Of a stretch of 64,000 nucleotides of DNA, positions 9,188-18,109 are shown in pieces (positions within the stretch are counted from its first letter, which is position 1; the number at the start of each line of letters is the position of its first letter). Origin of the DNA: Spirosoma terrae (lineage in GTDB: Bacteria > Bacteroidota > Bacteroidia > Cytophagales > Spirosomataceae). A program made the position numbers and the translations under genes. The DNA lies in contig NZ_JAAFZH010000001.1 of the NCBI RefSeq assembly GCF_010435915.1, positions 868,001-932,000 on the forward strand. Direction: 5' to 3'. Below the pieces are notes generated by a model. The model was given only the letters and a program-made list of their open reading frames with translations, was not told the DNA's origin and ran no database searches.

Positions 9188-9316
9188 AAAAGTTTATAGT
9201 TTGTAGTTTATGGTTTATGGTTTTCGGTTTATAGTGGCTGACGCCAGATACTTGCTGACGCATCAGTTACTATAAACCGAAAACTATAAACTCTAAACCA
9301 TAAACTATAAACTTTT
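9188..9316. repeat. intergenic inverted repeat made of degenerate 7-bp units
   Basis: Right after the lptD stop, seven consecutive 7-mers of the type AGTTTAT / GGTTTAT run from about 9190 to 9238. A complementary array of seven 7-mers (ATAAACT type) runs from about 9265 to 9313. The two arms pair over about 50 bp with a 25-nt loop. The differences between the arms are mostly purine for purine (A/G at the first base of a unit). The element fills the whole gap between the convergent lptD and ribBA genes and ends in a T-run on the + strand, so it could act as a two-way terminator. Confidence 0.8.
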
Positions 9317-10603
9317 TTAATCCTGTTCCTCATTCACGGGCTCATTCATAATGGTATGGCCCATTTTGTCCCGTTTGGTACGTAAGTAGCGTTCGTTGTA
9401 TGGATTGGATGGAATCTCAATAGGAACCGTTTCCACTATTTCCAGTCCATAGCCCATCAGGCCAGCCCGTTTTTTAGGGTTATTGGAGATGAGCCGCAGC
9501 TTACGAACACCGAGGTCGCGGATAATCTGAGCGCCAACGCCGTAGTTACGGGCGTCCATGGGTAATCCTAAGTCCAGATTAGCCTCCACCGTATCGCGGC
9601 CCATTTCCTGAAGTTTGTAGGCTTTCAACTTGTTAAGCAGACCAATACCACGACCTTCCTGAAACATATACACAACGACACCTTTGCCTTCAGCTTCAAC
9701 CATCTCCATGGCCGTATGAAGTTGACCTCCACAGTCGCAACGGCAGGAACCAAAAATGTCGCCTGTCACGCACGATGAGTGCACACGTACCAGGATGGGT
9801 TCATTGGGTTCCCAGGAACCTTTCACCAGGGCGAGATGCGTATCGCCGGTGTCGTTCTGCTGATAAGCAATCAGGTCGAAGTGGCCCCATTCGGTGGGCA
9901 TATCAACACCAATTTCGCGACGTATCAGTGTTTCAGTACGTAGTCGGTATTCGATTAAATCCTGAATGCTGATCAGTTTCATCCCGAACCGATCGGCCAT
10001 CACCCGTAGTTGCGGCAGGCGGGCCATCGTACCATCTTCATTCAGTACTTCGATCAGAACACCGGCTGGTGATAAACCAGCCAGACGGGCCAGATCAATG
10101 GCTGCTTCCGTATGGCCAGCCCGACGTAGCACACCGCCTTCGGCCCCACGTAGCGGGAAAATGTGTCCTGGCCGACCGAGTTCTTCGGGTTTGATGTTCG
10201 GGTCGACCAGGGCCCGCAGTGTGCTGGCCCGGTCAGAGGCCGAAATGCCCGTTGTACAGCCGTACCCCAGCAAATCAACGGACACCGTAAAAGGCGTCGT
10301 ATGAACAGACGTGTTACTGGTGACCATCATATCGAGGCCAAGCTCATCGCAACGTTCCTGGGTAAGGGGAGCACACATAAGGCCCCGGCCTTCACGAACC
10401 ATGAAATTGACCATTTCAGGCGTAACCAGCTCGGCTGCGCAGATCATATCGCCTTCGTTTTCGCGATCTTCATCATCCACTACCAGAATAATTTTGCCTG
10501 CTCTAATGTCGGCAATAGCGTCTTCAATACGATCCAATCGGATAGGCGCCAGGCCTGATTCTGTTGGCTCGGTTCCGGTAATGTTGGTATTATTATTGCT
10601 CAT
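9317..10603 (-). CDS. ribBA: bifunctional 3,4-dihydroxy-2-butanone-4-phosphate synthase / GTP cyclohydrolase II
   Basis: A 428-residue fusion supplying both precursors of riboflavin. The N-terminal RibB domain (about 20-225) has [33 protein letters not shown] and [14 protein letters not shown], the metal and ribulose-5-phosphate-binding signatures. The C-terminal RibA domain (about 230-415) has the zinc site [28 protein letters not shown] and the end [19 protein letters not shown]. All catalytic motifs are intact in both halves. The start is the ATG at 10603. It is divergent from the large T9SS-type gene. I looked for an FMN riboswitch in the 138-bp upstream gap and saw none. Cytoplasmic enzyme. 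Confidence 0.95.
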   Translation of the reverse strand: MSNNNTNITGTEPTESGLAPIRLDRIEDAIADIRAGKIILVVDDEDRENEGDMICAAELVTPEMVNFMVREGRGLMCAPLTQERCDELGLDMMVTSNTSVHTTPFTVSVDLLGYGCTTGISASDRASTLRALVDPNIKPEELGRPGHIFPLRGAEGGVLRRAGHTEAAIDLARLAGLSPAGVLIEVLNEDGTMARLPQLRVMADRFGMKLISIQDLIEYRLRTETLIRREIGVDMPTEWGHFDLIAYQQNDTGDTHLALVKGSWEPNEPILVRVHSSCVTGDIFGSCRCDCGGQLHTAMEMVEAEGKGVVVYMFQEGRGIGLLNKLKAYKLQEMGRDTVEANLDLGLPMDARNYGVGAQIIRDLGVRKLRLISNNPKKRAGLMGYGLEIVETVPIEIPSNPYNERYLRTKRDKMGHTIMNEPVNEEQD

Positions 10604-10753
10604 TGGTTTGTTCGATGCGTGTAGCCAATGTATCTTTAAATTTTCGGTACAAGTTTATGCTTTTCGTTTTTAAGGTTCCTAAAAAGCGTGCGTGCATAAG
10701 CTTATATGCCTGAAAACTGTTTTTAAGAAAGATACGTTTCGTTGGACGCGAAA

Positions 10754-12826
10754 ATGTCCGCTGAGTCGTTTCTAGGGATAGAAACTCTCTTAACAACTAT
10801 ACTTGATAAAACCTTTACCCTTGTGCGAATATTACGACCGTGGCCGCTTGATAGTGGGGTTAGAGCCAGATGGATTGCTTTGATCTGGACAGGCTTGTTT
10901 GTTGTACTAAGCGTGATTACCCAGGCACAGAATTACTGCGTAAACCCACAAGGTGCGGCTCAGGGCGGCTTTACGTTAGAAAAAGATAGAGTTTGTTTAG
11001 GTGATCCCGTTCGAATTACGGCATCCTCCCCCAACGTAGCGAATGTTGGGTATAATTTTGAATACAACGGAAACGGCCTGCCTAGCTCAACGACAAACCA
11101 GTCCAATAATCTTTATAACGCTCCTGGTTCATACACGATCATTCAGGTGGGTAGCGGTGGCGGAGCTGCTACAGGTACCATTTTCTGCCGCGTCGTAACG
11201 GTACTTCCGCGTAATCCCATAAAATTTACAGCTAAGCCTTGTGCTGGTCGGCAAGTTACTGTTAATGTAGAATTAGATGCTTCTACAGGGCAATATGACA
11301 ATTTCATTATTAACTGGGGTGATGGTCAAAACAGTGGACCATTTAGTAGAACTGACATAGTTAATCCGCAAACGCATACGTATACCGGGACAATAACAAA
11401 CCCGACGATCTATATACTGGGTACATACAATGCTCCGGCTAACTGTGGACTTTCTATAGCTGATGCCAGAACGACCCAGCAAACCGTGACACTTACAAGT
11501 AATGCATCGGCTCCTATTATTAATGAGCTCACTACTACTGGCGATAATACGATAACGATACGCTATCAGGCAACGGGTACTGTCCAGTTATTACAGAAGG
11601 ATGCTTCGGGGATCTTTGCGCCGAATGGGCAGACGGGCACCGGCTCTGGTACGTTTACGGTGCAGGCTAATACCAAACAAGTGCAATGCTTTCAGATTCA
11701 AAACCAGGATGCCTGTAGCAATACAGCTACCAGTAAATCCGATCAGGTTTGTAGTCTGGTACTGGACGCTAAAGCGGCTAGCAAACAGAACGATTTATCG
11801 TGGCCAGCCTATAGCGGCAGTGGGTCAGTAAGGCGTTACACTGTTTCCAAAGGAGGTAGCCCAATCGGTTCCATCGTTAATCCGTCAGCTTCGTCTTATT
11901 CCGATAATAACAACATTAAATGCGGAGTGCAGTATTGTTATAGTATCGAAGCGACGGTTACGGGCACCGCTCAGGCAATTGTTAAGTCGAATCAGGCCTG
12001 CGTAACGGGTATCGATAATGAGCCATTAGAACCCTTCACTAATGTTTTGGTCTCTGTTGAAAATGATAAACCGCGTATCGTTGCTACGTTACCAGCTACC
12101 GCTACGTCGGCGAGTTACACGATGACAATTAGCCGATCGTCGAGTCCAACGGGTCCTTTTCAGGTAATTGGAACAACGAATCAGAACGTTTTTACCGATG
12201 AGTCGGCTAATGTGTCGAGCGGGGCTTATTGTTATCAACTAACGTACCAGACGGGTTGTGGACAAGTATCGGCTCCTTCAGCAACAGTTTGTACCGTGTT
12301 TTTGTCTTCCCAGTCATCGTCGGGTATCGATTGGACGACTGGTTCGCCGTTTACTCCGGCAGCTATAGATAGTTACTCACTGGAAATAGTCGATTCAGTT
12401 AATAATACAAAACGGGAAATTTCGATGGGTGGCAATACCCATTATGAACCCGACCCCGCTGATCCGACCCTTCAATCGCAACGCTATCGAGTAGTTACCG
12501 TGTCTAGTACGGGGGTGGTTAGTTACTCTAACTTCTTTACATTCCGGCGCGATCCGAAAATTCTGGTGCCCGATGCCTTTACGCCCAATGGCGATGGAAC
12601 GAATGATACGTTCCTGGTAAAAGGAATTTATGTCGATCAGTTCAGGATGACGATTTTTAGTCGATGGGGCGAACCTATCTTTACAACCGATGATAGAACG
12701 CGGGGGTGGGATGGTACGATTAACGGGCAATTGGCTAATCCGGGACAGTATATGTACAGGATTGAAGTGATTGACCTGACCAACCAGAAAACTGTTCGAA
12801 CCGGAGCGTTGTTACTAATACGATAA
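10754..12826 (+). CDS. secreted gliding/T9SS type B C-terminal domain protein
   Basis: About 690 residues. After a long n-region comes a signal peptide (LIWTGLFVVLSVITQAQ), then a PKD-like beta domain (about residues 150-230, with INWGDGQN), fibronectin-type repeats with paired Cys, and a C-terminal domain PDAFTPNGDGTNDTF ... FSRWGEPIFTT ... GWDGTINGQ ... YMYRIEVID. That end is the CHU_C / gliding motility-associated domain that directs export through the type IX system and cell-surface attachment. The start could be ATG 10754 or GTG 10823; the latter gives a more usual signal peptide. The near-consensus -7 element TACGTTTC lies just upstream (about 10732). Function of the mature protein, perhaps adhesion, is unknown. 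YbaB follows 45 bp later. Confidence 0.82.
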   Translation: MSAESFLGIETLLTTILDKTFTLVRILRPWPLDSGVRARWIALIWTGLFVVLSVITQAQNYCVNPQGAAQGGFTLEKDRVCLGDPVRITASSPNVANVGYNFEYNGNGLPSSTTNQSNNLYNAPGSYTIIQVGSGGGAATGTIFCRVVTVLPRNPIKFTAKPCAGRQVTVNVELDASTGQYDNFIINWGDGQNSGPFSRTDIVNPQTHTYTGTITNPTIYILGTYNAPANCGLSIADARTTQQTVTLTSNASAPIINELTTTGDNTITIRYQATGTVQLLQKDASGIFAPNGQTGTGSGTFTVQANTKQVQCFQIQNQDACSNTATSKSDQVCSLVLDAKAASKQNDLSWPAYSGSGSVRRYTVSKGGSPIGSIVNPSASSYSDNNNIKCGVQYCYSIEATVTGTAQAIVKSNQACVTGIDNEPLEPFTNVLVSVENDKPRIVATLPATATSASYTMTISRSSSPTGPFQVIGTTNQNVFTDESANVSSGAYCYQLTYQTGCGQVSAPSATVCTVFLSSQSSSGIDWTTGSPFTPAAIDSYSLEIVDSVNNTKREISMGGNTHYEPDPADPTLQSQRYRVVTVSSTGVVSYSNFFTFRRDPKILVPDAFTPNGDGTNDTFLVKGIYVDQFRMTIFSRWGEPIFTTDDRTRGWDGTINGQLANPGQYMYRIEVIDLTNQKTVRTGALLLIR

Positions 12827-12871
12827 GGGTAGCGTTAGCTTAATGCCCAGTAATTACTAGAGAAATAGACG

Positions 12872-13210
12872 ATGAATTTTAATATGATGGATATGTTCGG
12901 GAAAATGAAAGAAGTTCAGTCCCGGATGAAAGAAGCGCAGGAAGGGCTTGGGGTCGTTACGGAAACCGGCGAATCAGGTGCCGGATTAGTTAAGGTGACT
13001 GTCAATGGTCTGAAAAACGTGCTGAAAATTGAGATCGATGCTGATCTGATCAAGCCCGACGATAAAGAAATGCTTCAAGATCTTATTGTGGCGGCTACCA
13101 ACAAAGCCATGGCTAATGTCGAAACCAAAGCCCGTGAACATCTCCGCCAGGCCACCGAAGGATTGTTACCCAACATTCCTGGCCTGAATCTGGATGGGCT
13201 AATGGGATAA
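12872..13210 (+). CDS. ybaB: YbaB/EbfC family nucleoid-associated protein
   Basis: A 112-residue protein matching the YbaB/EbfC family throughout: Met-rich start (MNFNMMDMFGKMKEVQSRMKE), central strand VKVTVNGLKNVLKIEID, then AATNKAMANVETKAREHL and a Gly/Pro/Leu-rich tail (NIPGLNLDGLMG). These small dimers bind DNA with little sequence preference and help shape the nucleoid. In many bacteria ybaB sits beside dnaX and recR, but not here. It follows the T9SS-type gene by 45 bp and could share its transcript. A heptad repeat element follows its stop codon. Confidence 0.92.
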   Translation: MNFNMMDMFGKMKEVQSRMKEAQEGLGVVTETGESGAGLVKVTVNGLKNVLKIEIDADLIKPDDKEMLQDLIVAATNKAMANVETKAREHLRQATEGLLPNIPGLNLDGLMG

Positions 13211-13214
13211 AAGT

Positions 13215-13307
13215 GTTTAAGTTTGCAGTTTACAGTTGACCAGCGCAGGACTTCTTGCGGTTTGTAAGCTGTAAACTGTACGGACTATTCCGTGAAAACT
13301 GTAAACT
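13215..13307. repeat. intergenic heptad inverted repeat
   Basis: Contains consecutive 7-mers AGTTTGC / AGTTTAC / AGTTGAC near 13220-13240 and complementary GTAAACT-type units near 13267-13280 and 13295-13306. It fills the gap between ybaB and the glycosyltransferase, which point the same way, so here it is not between convergent genes. It reaches to within a few bases of the glycosyltransferase GTG start and is thus part of that gene's leader if the two are co-transcribed. Confidence 0.65.
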
Positions 13308-13313
13308 CTCTTT

Positions 13314-14339
13314 GTGGATACCCTCGCAATCGTTATTCTGAATTATAACGGTCAGTCATTTTTAGCTAAGTTTCTGCCAACAGTTATTGCCCATGCCGAA
13401 GGACATCCGATCTACGTAGCGGATAGCGCGTCGACGGATGGGTCAGTTGCTTTCGTTCGCGCTAATTTCCCCGCCATTCGCCTGATTGAGCTGCCTTATA
13501 ATGGCGGTTATGCGGGGGGGTATAATATGGCGCTCGACCATATTCGAACGCATTACGGTGGTGCTACGTACTACGTTCTGCCTAACTCCGATATAGAAGT
13601 AACTCCTGGCTGGATTTCACCCGTGTTGTCGTTGCTGGAAGTCAATCCACACATTGCAGCCTGTCAGCCTAAAATTCTGTCGTATAGCGAGCGTACTATG
13701 TTCGAGCATGCGGGGGCTGCGGGTGGTTTTGTTGATTGGCTCGGGTATGTTTTCTGTCGGGGTCGCGTGTTTGCTACGTTCGAGGCCGACCACGGGCAGT
13801 ACGACAACAATCGATCGATTTTTTGGGCTACCGGAGCCTGTTTATTTATACGTAGCGATTTGTTTCATCGAGTCGGCGGTTTTGATACTTCTTTTTTCGC
13901 TCACATGGAAGAAATCGATTTATGCTGGCGATTACAGCGACTTGGCTACGAAATATGGGCCTGTGGTCAGTCGACGGTCTATCATGTTGGTGGAGGGACG
14001 CTACATAAGTCAAACCCGCACAAAACGTATCTGAACTACCGGAACAGTTTGTTTATGCTCTATAAGAACTGGCCTGCCGATGGCTGGTTATGGGGTAAGT
14101 TGCTGCTACGATTGATTATGGACGGCGTGTCGTCGTTGCTGTTTTTGAAAGTGGGTCAATGGCGCGATGTTCTGGCTATTATTCGGGCACATTTCGCCTT
14201 TTATGGGCAACTGCCCCAGCTACATAAACAACGGAAGCTGTTATTGAGCCAGCAAAAGAAGGCCGTTTCCCTTTATCCCAAAAGTATTGTCTGGGCGTAT
14301 TTTGTGAAGGGCAAAAAGACGTTTAATGCAATGGAGTAG
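13314..14339 (+). CDS. family 2 glycosyltransferase (rhamnosyltransferase-like)
   Basis: A 341-residue GT-A protein. Motifs in order: AIVILNYNGQSFL, VADSASTDGSVAFV, YNGGYAGGYNMAL (nucleotide-sugar binding), PNSDIEVTPGW (DxD-equivalent), and the acceptor-site segment FFAHMEEIDLCWRLQRLGYE followed by VYHVGGGTLHKSNPHKTYLN. This is the WbbL/rhamnosyl-type GT2 subfamily that adds sugars to cell-surface glycans. A C-terminal hydrophobic stretch probably attaches it to the inner membrane. The start is the GTG at 13314, because the preceding bases belong to a repeat element. It is not in a polysaccharide cluster. Confidence 0.88.
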   Translation: MDTLAIVILNYNGQSFLAKFLPTVIAHAEGHPIYVADSASTDGSVAFVRANFPAIRLIELPYNGGYAGGYNMALDHIRTHYGGATYYVLPNSDIEVTPGWISPVLSLLEVNPHIAACQPKILSYSERTMFEHAGAAGGFVDWLGYVFCRGRVFATFEADHGQYDNNRSIFWATGACLFIRSDLFHRVGGFDTSFFAHMEEIDLCWRLQRLGYEIWACGQSTVYHVGGGTLHKSNPHKTYLNYRNSLFMLYKNWPADGWLWGKLLLRLIMDGVSSLLFLKVGQWRDVLAIIRAHFAFYGQLPQLHKQRKLLLSQQKKAVSLYPKSIVWAYFVKGKKTFNAME

Positions 14340-14415
14340 TACGTATGCGATAGGATGTATTACGTACTGGAACCCATCTATCGGATCTATAGCATAGAGT
14401 TTACATCATACTTCG

Positions 14416-14637
14416 CTACAGTTCCCAGATGGTAGGGTGGGCATGACGACGAAGATGCTTGTTCATTTCCATCCAGAATGCCAGAATCAAGTATAAGACG
14501 ACTGGGGAGCCCAGCGTAAGAAAGGAAGTGTAGATGAAGTATAGCCGAATGCTGCTGGCCGAAATATTCATTTTCTCGCCCAGGACTGAACACACGCCAA
14601 AGGCATGCTTCTCGACAAAATACCTGAGTTTATCCAT
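14416..14637 (-). CDS. small PspC-domain membrane protein
   Basis: Encodes 73 residues. It starts MDKLRYFVEKHAFGVCSVLG, followed by IRLYFIYTSFLTLGSPVVLY and a hydrophobic segment ending in AFWMEMNKHLRRH. This is the PspC (phage-shock C) domain on its own, one membrane helix with flanking amphipathic parts. PspC proteins sense envelope stress; single-domain versions are common in Bacteroidota and their job is unclear. It is divergent from the cold-shock gene, with about 350 bp between the two starts. Confidence 0.8.
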   Translation of the reverse strand: MDKLRYFVEKHAFGVCSVLGEKMNISASSIRLYFIYTSFLTLGSPVVLYLILAFWMEMNKHLRRHAHPTIWEL

Positions 14638-14986
14638 GCTTAGTTAGCTTGTCTATGAACGTTAACGAGTCAGTACAGAATTCATTGTACGAATAAAACT
14701 AACGTACCAAATCAATAGAATGTTTGCCGTTTACACAGAAATTCATATCTTTTTAGTAAAACTACCTAAAAAAACATTCGTTTCGCCTTGTGTTTGGAAC
14801 AAATTTATTTACTTTGTGTTGTAGCGTGGGCAGGAGTTATATAAAATTCTTGTCTATCTATTGACAACAAAGTCCGTTGAGTGTCAGCCAAGTGTTCCGT
14901 GCATTGTATACTTTGGTGCCTGTTTCGCGTCCTTTGTTACTCTATATCCCTTTGTATGTTTAATTAGTTTAATTTTTTTTAGTTTT
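14638..14986. other. divergent intergenic region and long cold-shock leader
   Basis: The 349 bp between the pspC-like and cold-shock genes hold no convincing gene. They hold a likely promoter for the cold-shock gene (14788-14816) and then about 165 nt of probable 5' leader with a very T-rich end (around 14965-14985). An in-frame extension of the cold-shock frame to 14861 exists but gives a nonsensical N-terminus. Confidence 0.5.
14788..14816 (+). promoter_or_regulatory. probable promoter of the cold-shock gene
   Basis: TTG at 14788-14790, an 18-bp spacer, then TTACTTTG at 14809-14816, which is one mismatch from the Bacteroidota -7 element TAnnTTTG. It would start RNA near 14823 and give a leader of about 160 nt, similar in length to the regulatory leaders of cold-shock mRNAs. 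Confidence 0.4.
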
Positions 14987-15193
14987 ATGCAAACAGGTGT
15001 AGTAAAGTTTTTTAACGAAAGCAAAGGCTACGGATTTATCGTTGAAGATGACACCAACCGGGACATTTTCGTCCACATCACGGGTCTCAACGGAATCACT
15101 ATCCGCGAAAAGGATCGGGTGCAGTTTGAAGTAGTTGACGGTAAAAAAGGCCTCAACGCTGTTAAGGTGAAGAAAATTGAGTCGGAGTACTAA
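14987..15193 (+). CDS. cold-shock domain protein
   Basis: A 68-residue single cold-shock (OB-fold) domain starting MQTGVVKFFNESKGYGFIVE, with the RNP1-like motif KGYGFI and RNP2-like motif DIFVHI. It binds single-stranded RNA/DNA and usually acts as an RNA chaperone. The start at 14987 is chosen because the cold-shock domain begins exactly there; the open frame upstream is not protein-like. A strong intrinsic terminator follows at 15216-15248. The family's acidic and basic charge pattern is normal. Confidence 0.93.
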   Translation: MQTGVVKFFNESKGYGFIVEDDTNRDIFVHITGLNGITIREKDRVQFEVVDGKKGLNAVKVKKIESEY

Positions 15194-15215
15194 ATCAATC
15201 TCCGACAACGAGATA

Positions 15216-15248
15216 AAAAACCCCGCCCATGCAGTGAGCGGGGTTTTT
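15216..15248. terminator. bidirectional intrinsic terminator
   Basis: GC stem ccccgc (15221-15226) / gcgggg (15238-15243), extended by five A-T pairs on each side, giving a T-run on both strands. It lies between the convergent cold-shock gene and lysS and can serve both. Confidence 0.92.
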
Positions 15249-15255
15249 CTATTGC

Positions 15256-17031
15256 CTACGCTTCCTGCCCAGTCCAGCTACGTACATCCGCAATGGCTGG
15301 CATCGGCACATCCATTTTGAGTTTCTTCCGAACGCCACCTAAATCGTTGAACAGCTTGTTGGGATTAGCCGTACGCAACTGTTCTACCGTTAGGAAGCCA
15401 AGTTTTTGCAGAGCTGGAACCCACTCGGCCGGAACACCAGCCTCTACATAATCACTTTCCGACGATTGTTCCAGTTTCTTTTCCGGGCGCATCTGCGGGA
15501 AGAACAATACGTCCTGAATAGAAGGCTGGTTAGTCATAATCATCGTCAGCCGGTCAATGCCCAGACCAACACCAGCCGTTGGCGGCATACCGTATTCCAG
15601 CGCACGCAGGAAGTCTTCATCCAGCGCCATAGCCTCTTCATCACCCCGTTCGGCCAGCCGTAACTGATCCTCGAAACGTTCGCGCTGATCGAGCGGATCG
15701 TTCAGCTCCGAATACGCATTGGCAATTTCTTTCCCGTTACAAATAGCTTCGAAACGCTCAACCAGGCCGGGTTTACTACGGTGTTTTTTCGTCAGCGGAG
15801 ACATCTCAACGGGATAGTCCGTGATAAATGTTGGCTGAATCAAATTCGGTTCGCAGGCATCGCCGAATAACTCATCGATCAGTTTCGATTTGCCCATCGT
15901 GCTGTCGACTTTAATACCCCGGCTTTCGGCCACCTGGCGAAGTTCATCCTCGCCCATCGCTGATACGTCGACACCCGTATATTCCTGAATCGCTTCGAAC
16001 ATAGTCAGGCGTTTCCAGGGGCGTTTGAAATCGATGACATTTTCGCCGACCGTTACTTTGGTGGTTCCTGCTACGTCCAGCGCTACTTTTTCGACCATTT
16101 CTTCGATGGTATCCATCATCCAGATATAGTCTTTGTAGGCAACGTAGAATTCTACCTGCGTAAACTCAGGATTGTGAGTCCGGTCCATGCCTTCATTGCG
16201 GAAGTCCTTGGCGAATTCGAATACACCATCATAACCACCCACGATCAACCGTTTTAAGTACAGCTCATTGGCAATCCGCATGTAGAGCGTCATGTCCAAT
16301 GTGTTATGGTGCGTACGGAATGGCCGGGCCGTGGCGCCCCCGTGAATTGGCTGTAAAATCGGGGTTTCGACCTCCAGGTATCCTTTCTGACTCAGGAATT
16401 GGCGGATCGAGTTGACCAGTTTCGTTCGTTTGACGAACACGTCGCGTACGTGTGGGTTAACGATCAGGTCTACGTAGCGCTGACGGTACCGCTGCTCAGG
16501 ATCGGTGAACGCATCATACGTTTCCTTTTCGCCTTTTTCGTTGATCACCTCTTTCACAACGGGCAGCGGACGTAGCGATTTGTTCAGAATTTTAAATTCT
16601 TTGACATAAACCGATAGTTCGCCGGTTTTGGTGGTGAATATATGGCCCCGTACGCCGATGATATCGCCAATGTCGAGGAGTTTTTTGAAGACCGTATTGT
16701 AGAGGGTTTTGTCTTCACCGGGGCAAATATCGTCGCGCCGGAAATAGACCTGAATACGGCCCGTAGCGTCCTGCAATTCGGCAAACGATGCGCTGCCACT
16801 GATGCGAATGATCATTAAACGGCCTGCCAGCTGAACATTGCCCCAGCGTTCATCGCCCGATAAATCCATCTCGGACGTAATAGCTGTTTCGGGGCCATCG
16901 GGCTGGAAGTTTGCCCGGATATCGGCAACCGTAGTGGTTACGTCAAACAATTCGGCAGGATAAGGGTCGATACCCATCCGCATCAATTCTTCGCGTTTTT
17001 GTCGGCGATTTACTTCTTGTTCACTCAGCAT
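15256..17031 (-). CDS. lysS: lysyl-tRNA synthetase, class II
   Basis: A 591-residue class II enzyme that charges tRNA-Lys. An N-terminal OB anticodon-binding domain (about 60-165) is followed by the catalytic core with motif 2 ([20 protein letters not shown]) and motif 3 ([17 protein letters not shown]). After the core there is an extension of about 75 residues (from about 515) that looks like a helix-hairpin-helix segment ([20 protein letters not shown]); such a tail occurs in Bacteroidota LysS and makes the protein longer than the roughly 500 residues of E. coli LysS. A candidate -7 element TATTTTTG lies on the minus strand at 17116-17123. The start ATG at 17031 is clear. Confidence 0.95.
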   Translation of the reverse strand: MLSEQEVNRRQKREELMRMGIDPYPAELFDVTTTVADIRANFQPDGPETAITSEMDLSGDERWGNVQLAGRLMIIRISGSASFAELQDATGRIQVYFRRDDICPGEDKTLYNTVFKKLLDIGDIIGVRGHIFTTKTGELSVYVKEFKILNKSLRPLPVVKEVINEKGEKETYDAFTDPEQRYRQRYVDLIVNPHVRDVFVKRTKLVNSIRQFLSQKGYLEVETPILQPIHGGATARPFRTHHNTLDMTLYMRIANELYLKRLIVGGYDGVFEFAKDFRNEGMDRTHNPEFTQVEFYVAYKDYIWMMDTIEEMVEKVALDVAGTTKVTVGENVIDFKRPWKRLTMFEAIQEYTGVDVSAMGEDELRQVAESRGIKVDSTMGKSKLIDELFGDACEPNLIQPTFITDYPVEMSPLTKKHRSKPGLVERFEAICNGKEIANAYSELNDPLDQRERFEDQLRLAERGDEEAMALDEDFLRALEYGMPPTAGVGLGIDRLTMIMTNQPSIQDVLFFPQMRPEKKLEQSSESDYVEAGVPAEWVPALQKLGFLTVEQLRTANPNKLFNDLGGVRKKLKMDVPMPAIADVRSWTGQEA

Positions 17032-17277
17032 ATCTGAATTCTGCCAGTATCTGGGCAGGATTTATCTTTATACAGGTATAGTCTTTAGGGATTGGTCTAC
17101 CAAAGAAATAGGGCGCAAAAATAACGAAAAGGATTGGCGTTTACAGAGATAAGCGCAAATTGGCAATAGCAGAATGATTCTTCCGGTGGAAATTGAACTG
17201 GCAGTACGTTCAAATTTTTCTAAAAGTTGATCCTGGCCTGCCTTAATTTAGGGGCTAATTAAGCAAACCTTACCACC

Positions 17278-18108
17278 ATGAATTATCTGCGTACTTTATT
17301 GCTTCTGGGTTTTCTGGCTGTTATACGACAAGCTGTTTGGGCGGCTAAAATTGATACGGTCGATACGTATAGCGCTTCGATGAAGAAAACGATTAAAGCC
17401 GTTGTTATGACGCCAGATTCGTACGCAAACGACAACGAATTGCCGGTCTTATACGTATTGCACGGTTATAGCGGTAACTACGGCGATTGGGTGAAAAAAG
17501 CCCCGAATATTCACAAGCTGGCCGATTTATACCAGATGATTATAGTATGCCCCGACGGTAATTTCGGGAGCTGGTACTGGGATAGCCCCGTTGATCCGTC
17601 GTTCAAATACGAAACCTACGTAGCAGATGAGCTTGTTACCTGGATCGATAGTCACTACAAAACCGTCAAAAACCGGTCGGGGCGCGCCATCACAGGCTTA
17701 AGTATGGGTGGCCATGGTGCTTTATTTCTGGCCTTCAGGCATCAGACAGTTTTTGGGGCGGCAGGCAGCATGAGTGGCGGTGTCGATATCCGTCCCTTTC
17801 CGAATAACTGGGACATGGCCAAGCGATTAGGTACGTATGCGCAGTTCCCCGAGCGTTGGGAGCAAAACACCGTCATCAACCTGCTGCACTTGCTGACCCC
17901 AGGTTCGCTGGCATTACTGATCGATTGTGGTACAGAGGATTTTTTCTATCGGGTCAATACGAATCTTCACGAGAAAATGCTGGAACGGAATATTGCCCAC
18001 GACTACATAACCCGGCCGGGAGCGCATAACTGGGCTTACTGGAACAATGCCATTACGTATCAGGCGTTGTTTATGCGTCAGTTTTTCGATAAAACCAAGG
18101 CCAATTAA
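17278..18108 (+). CDS. secreted esterase, PF00756 (esterase D / antigen 85-like) family
   Basis: A 276-residue alpha/beta-hydrolase with a signal peptide (LLLLGFLAVIRQAVWA). The catalytic triad can be read: nucleophile Ser in GLSMGGHGAL, Asp in IDCGTEDFFY, His in RPGAHNWAYW. YVLHGYSGNYGDW forms the oxyanion region. This family hydrolyses short acyl esters, including acetyl or feruloyl groups on polysaccharides, or S-formylglutathione; the secreted form favours a carbohydrate ester. A second member with the same three motifs is at 50474-51421. The next lipoprotein gene starts 2 bp after its stop codon, so they are likely co-transcribed. Confidence 0.85.
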   Translation: MNYLRTLLLLGFLAVIRQAVWAAKIDTVDTYSASMKKTIKAVVMTPDSYANDNELPVLYVLHGYSGNYGDWVKKAPNIHKLADLYQMIIVCPDGNFGSWYWDSPVDPSFKYETYVADELVTWIDSHYKTVKNRSGRAITGLSMGGHGALFLAFRHQTVFGAAGSMSGGVDIRPFPNNWDMAKRLGTYAQFPERWEQNTVINLLHLLTPGSLALLIDCGTEDFFYRVNTNLHEKMLERNIAHDYITRPGAHNWAYWNNAITYQALFMRQFFDKTKAN

Positions 18109-18109
18109 C

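Noticed and set aside
10604..10753. Possible FMN riboswitch upstream of ribBA
   Set aside because: No RFN-element core or conserved stems seen in the gap on the minus strand.
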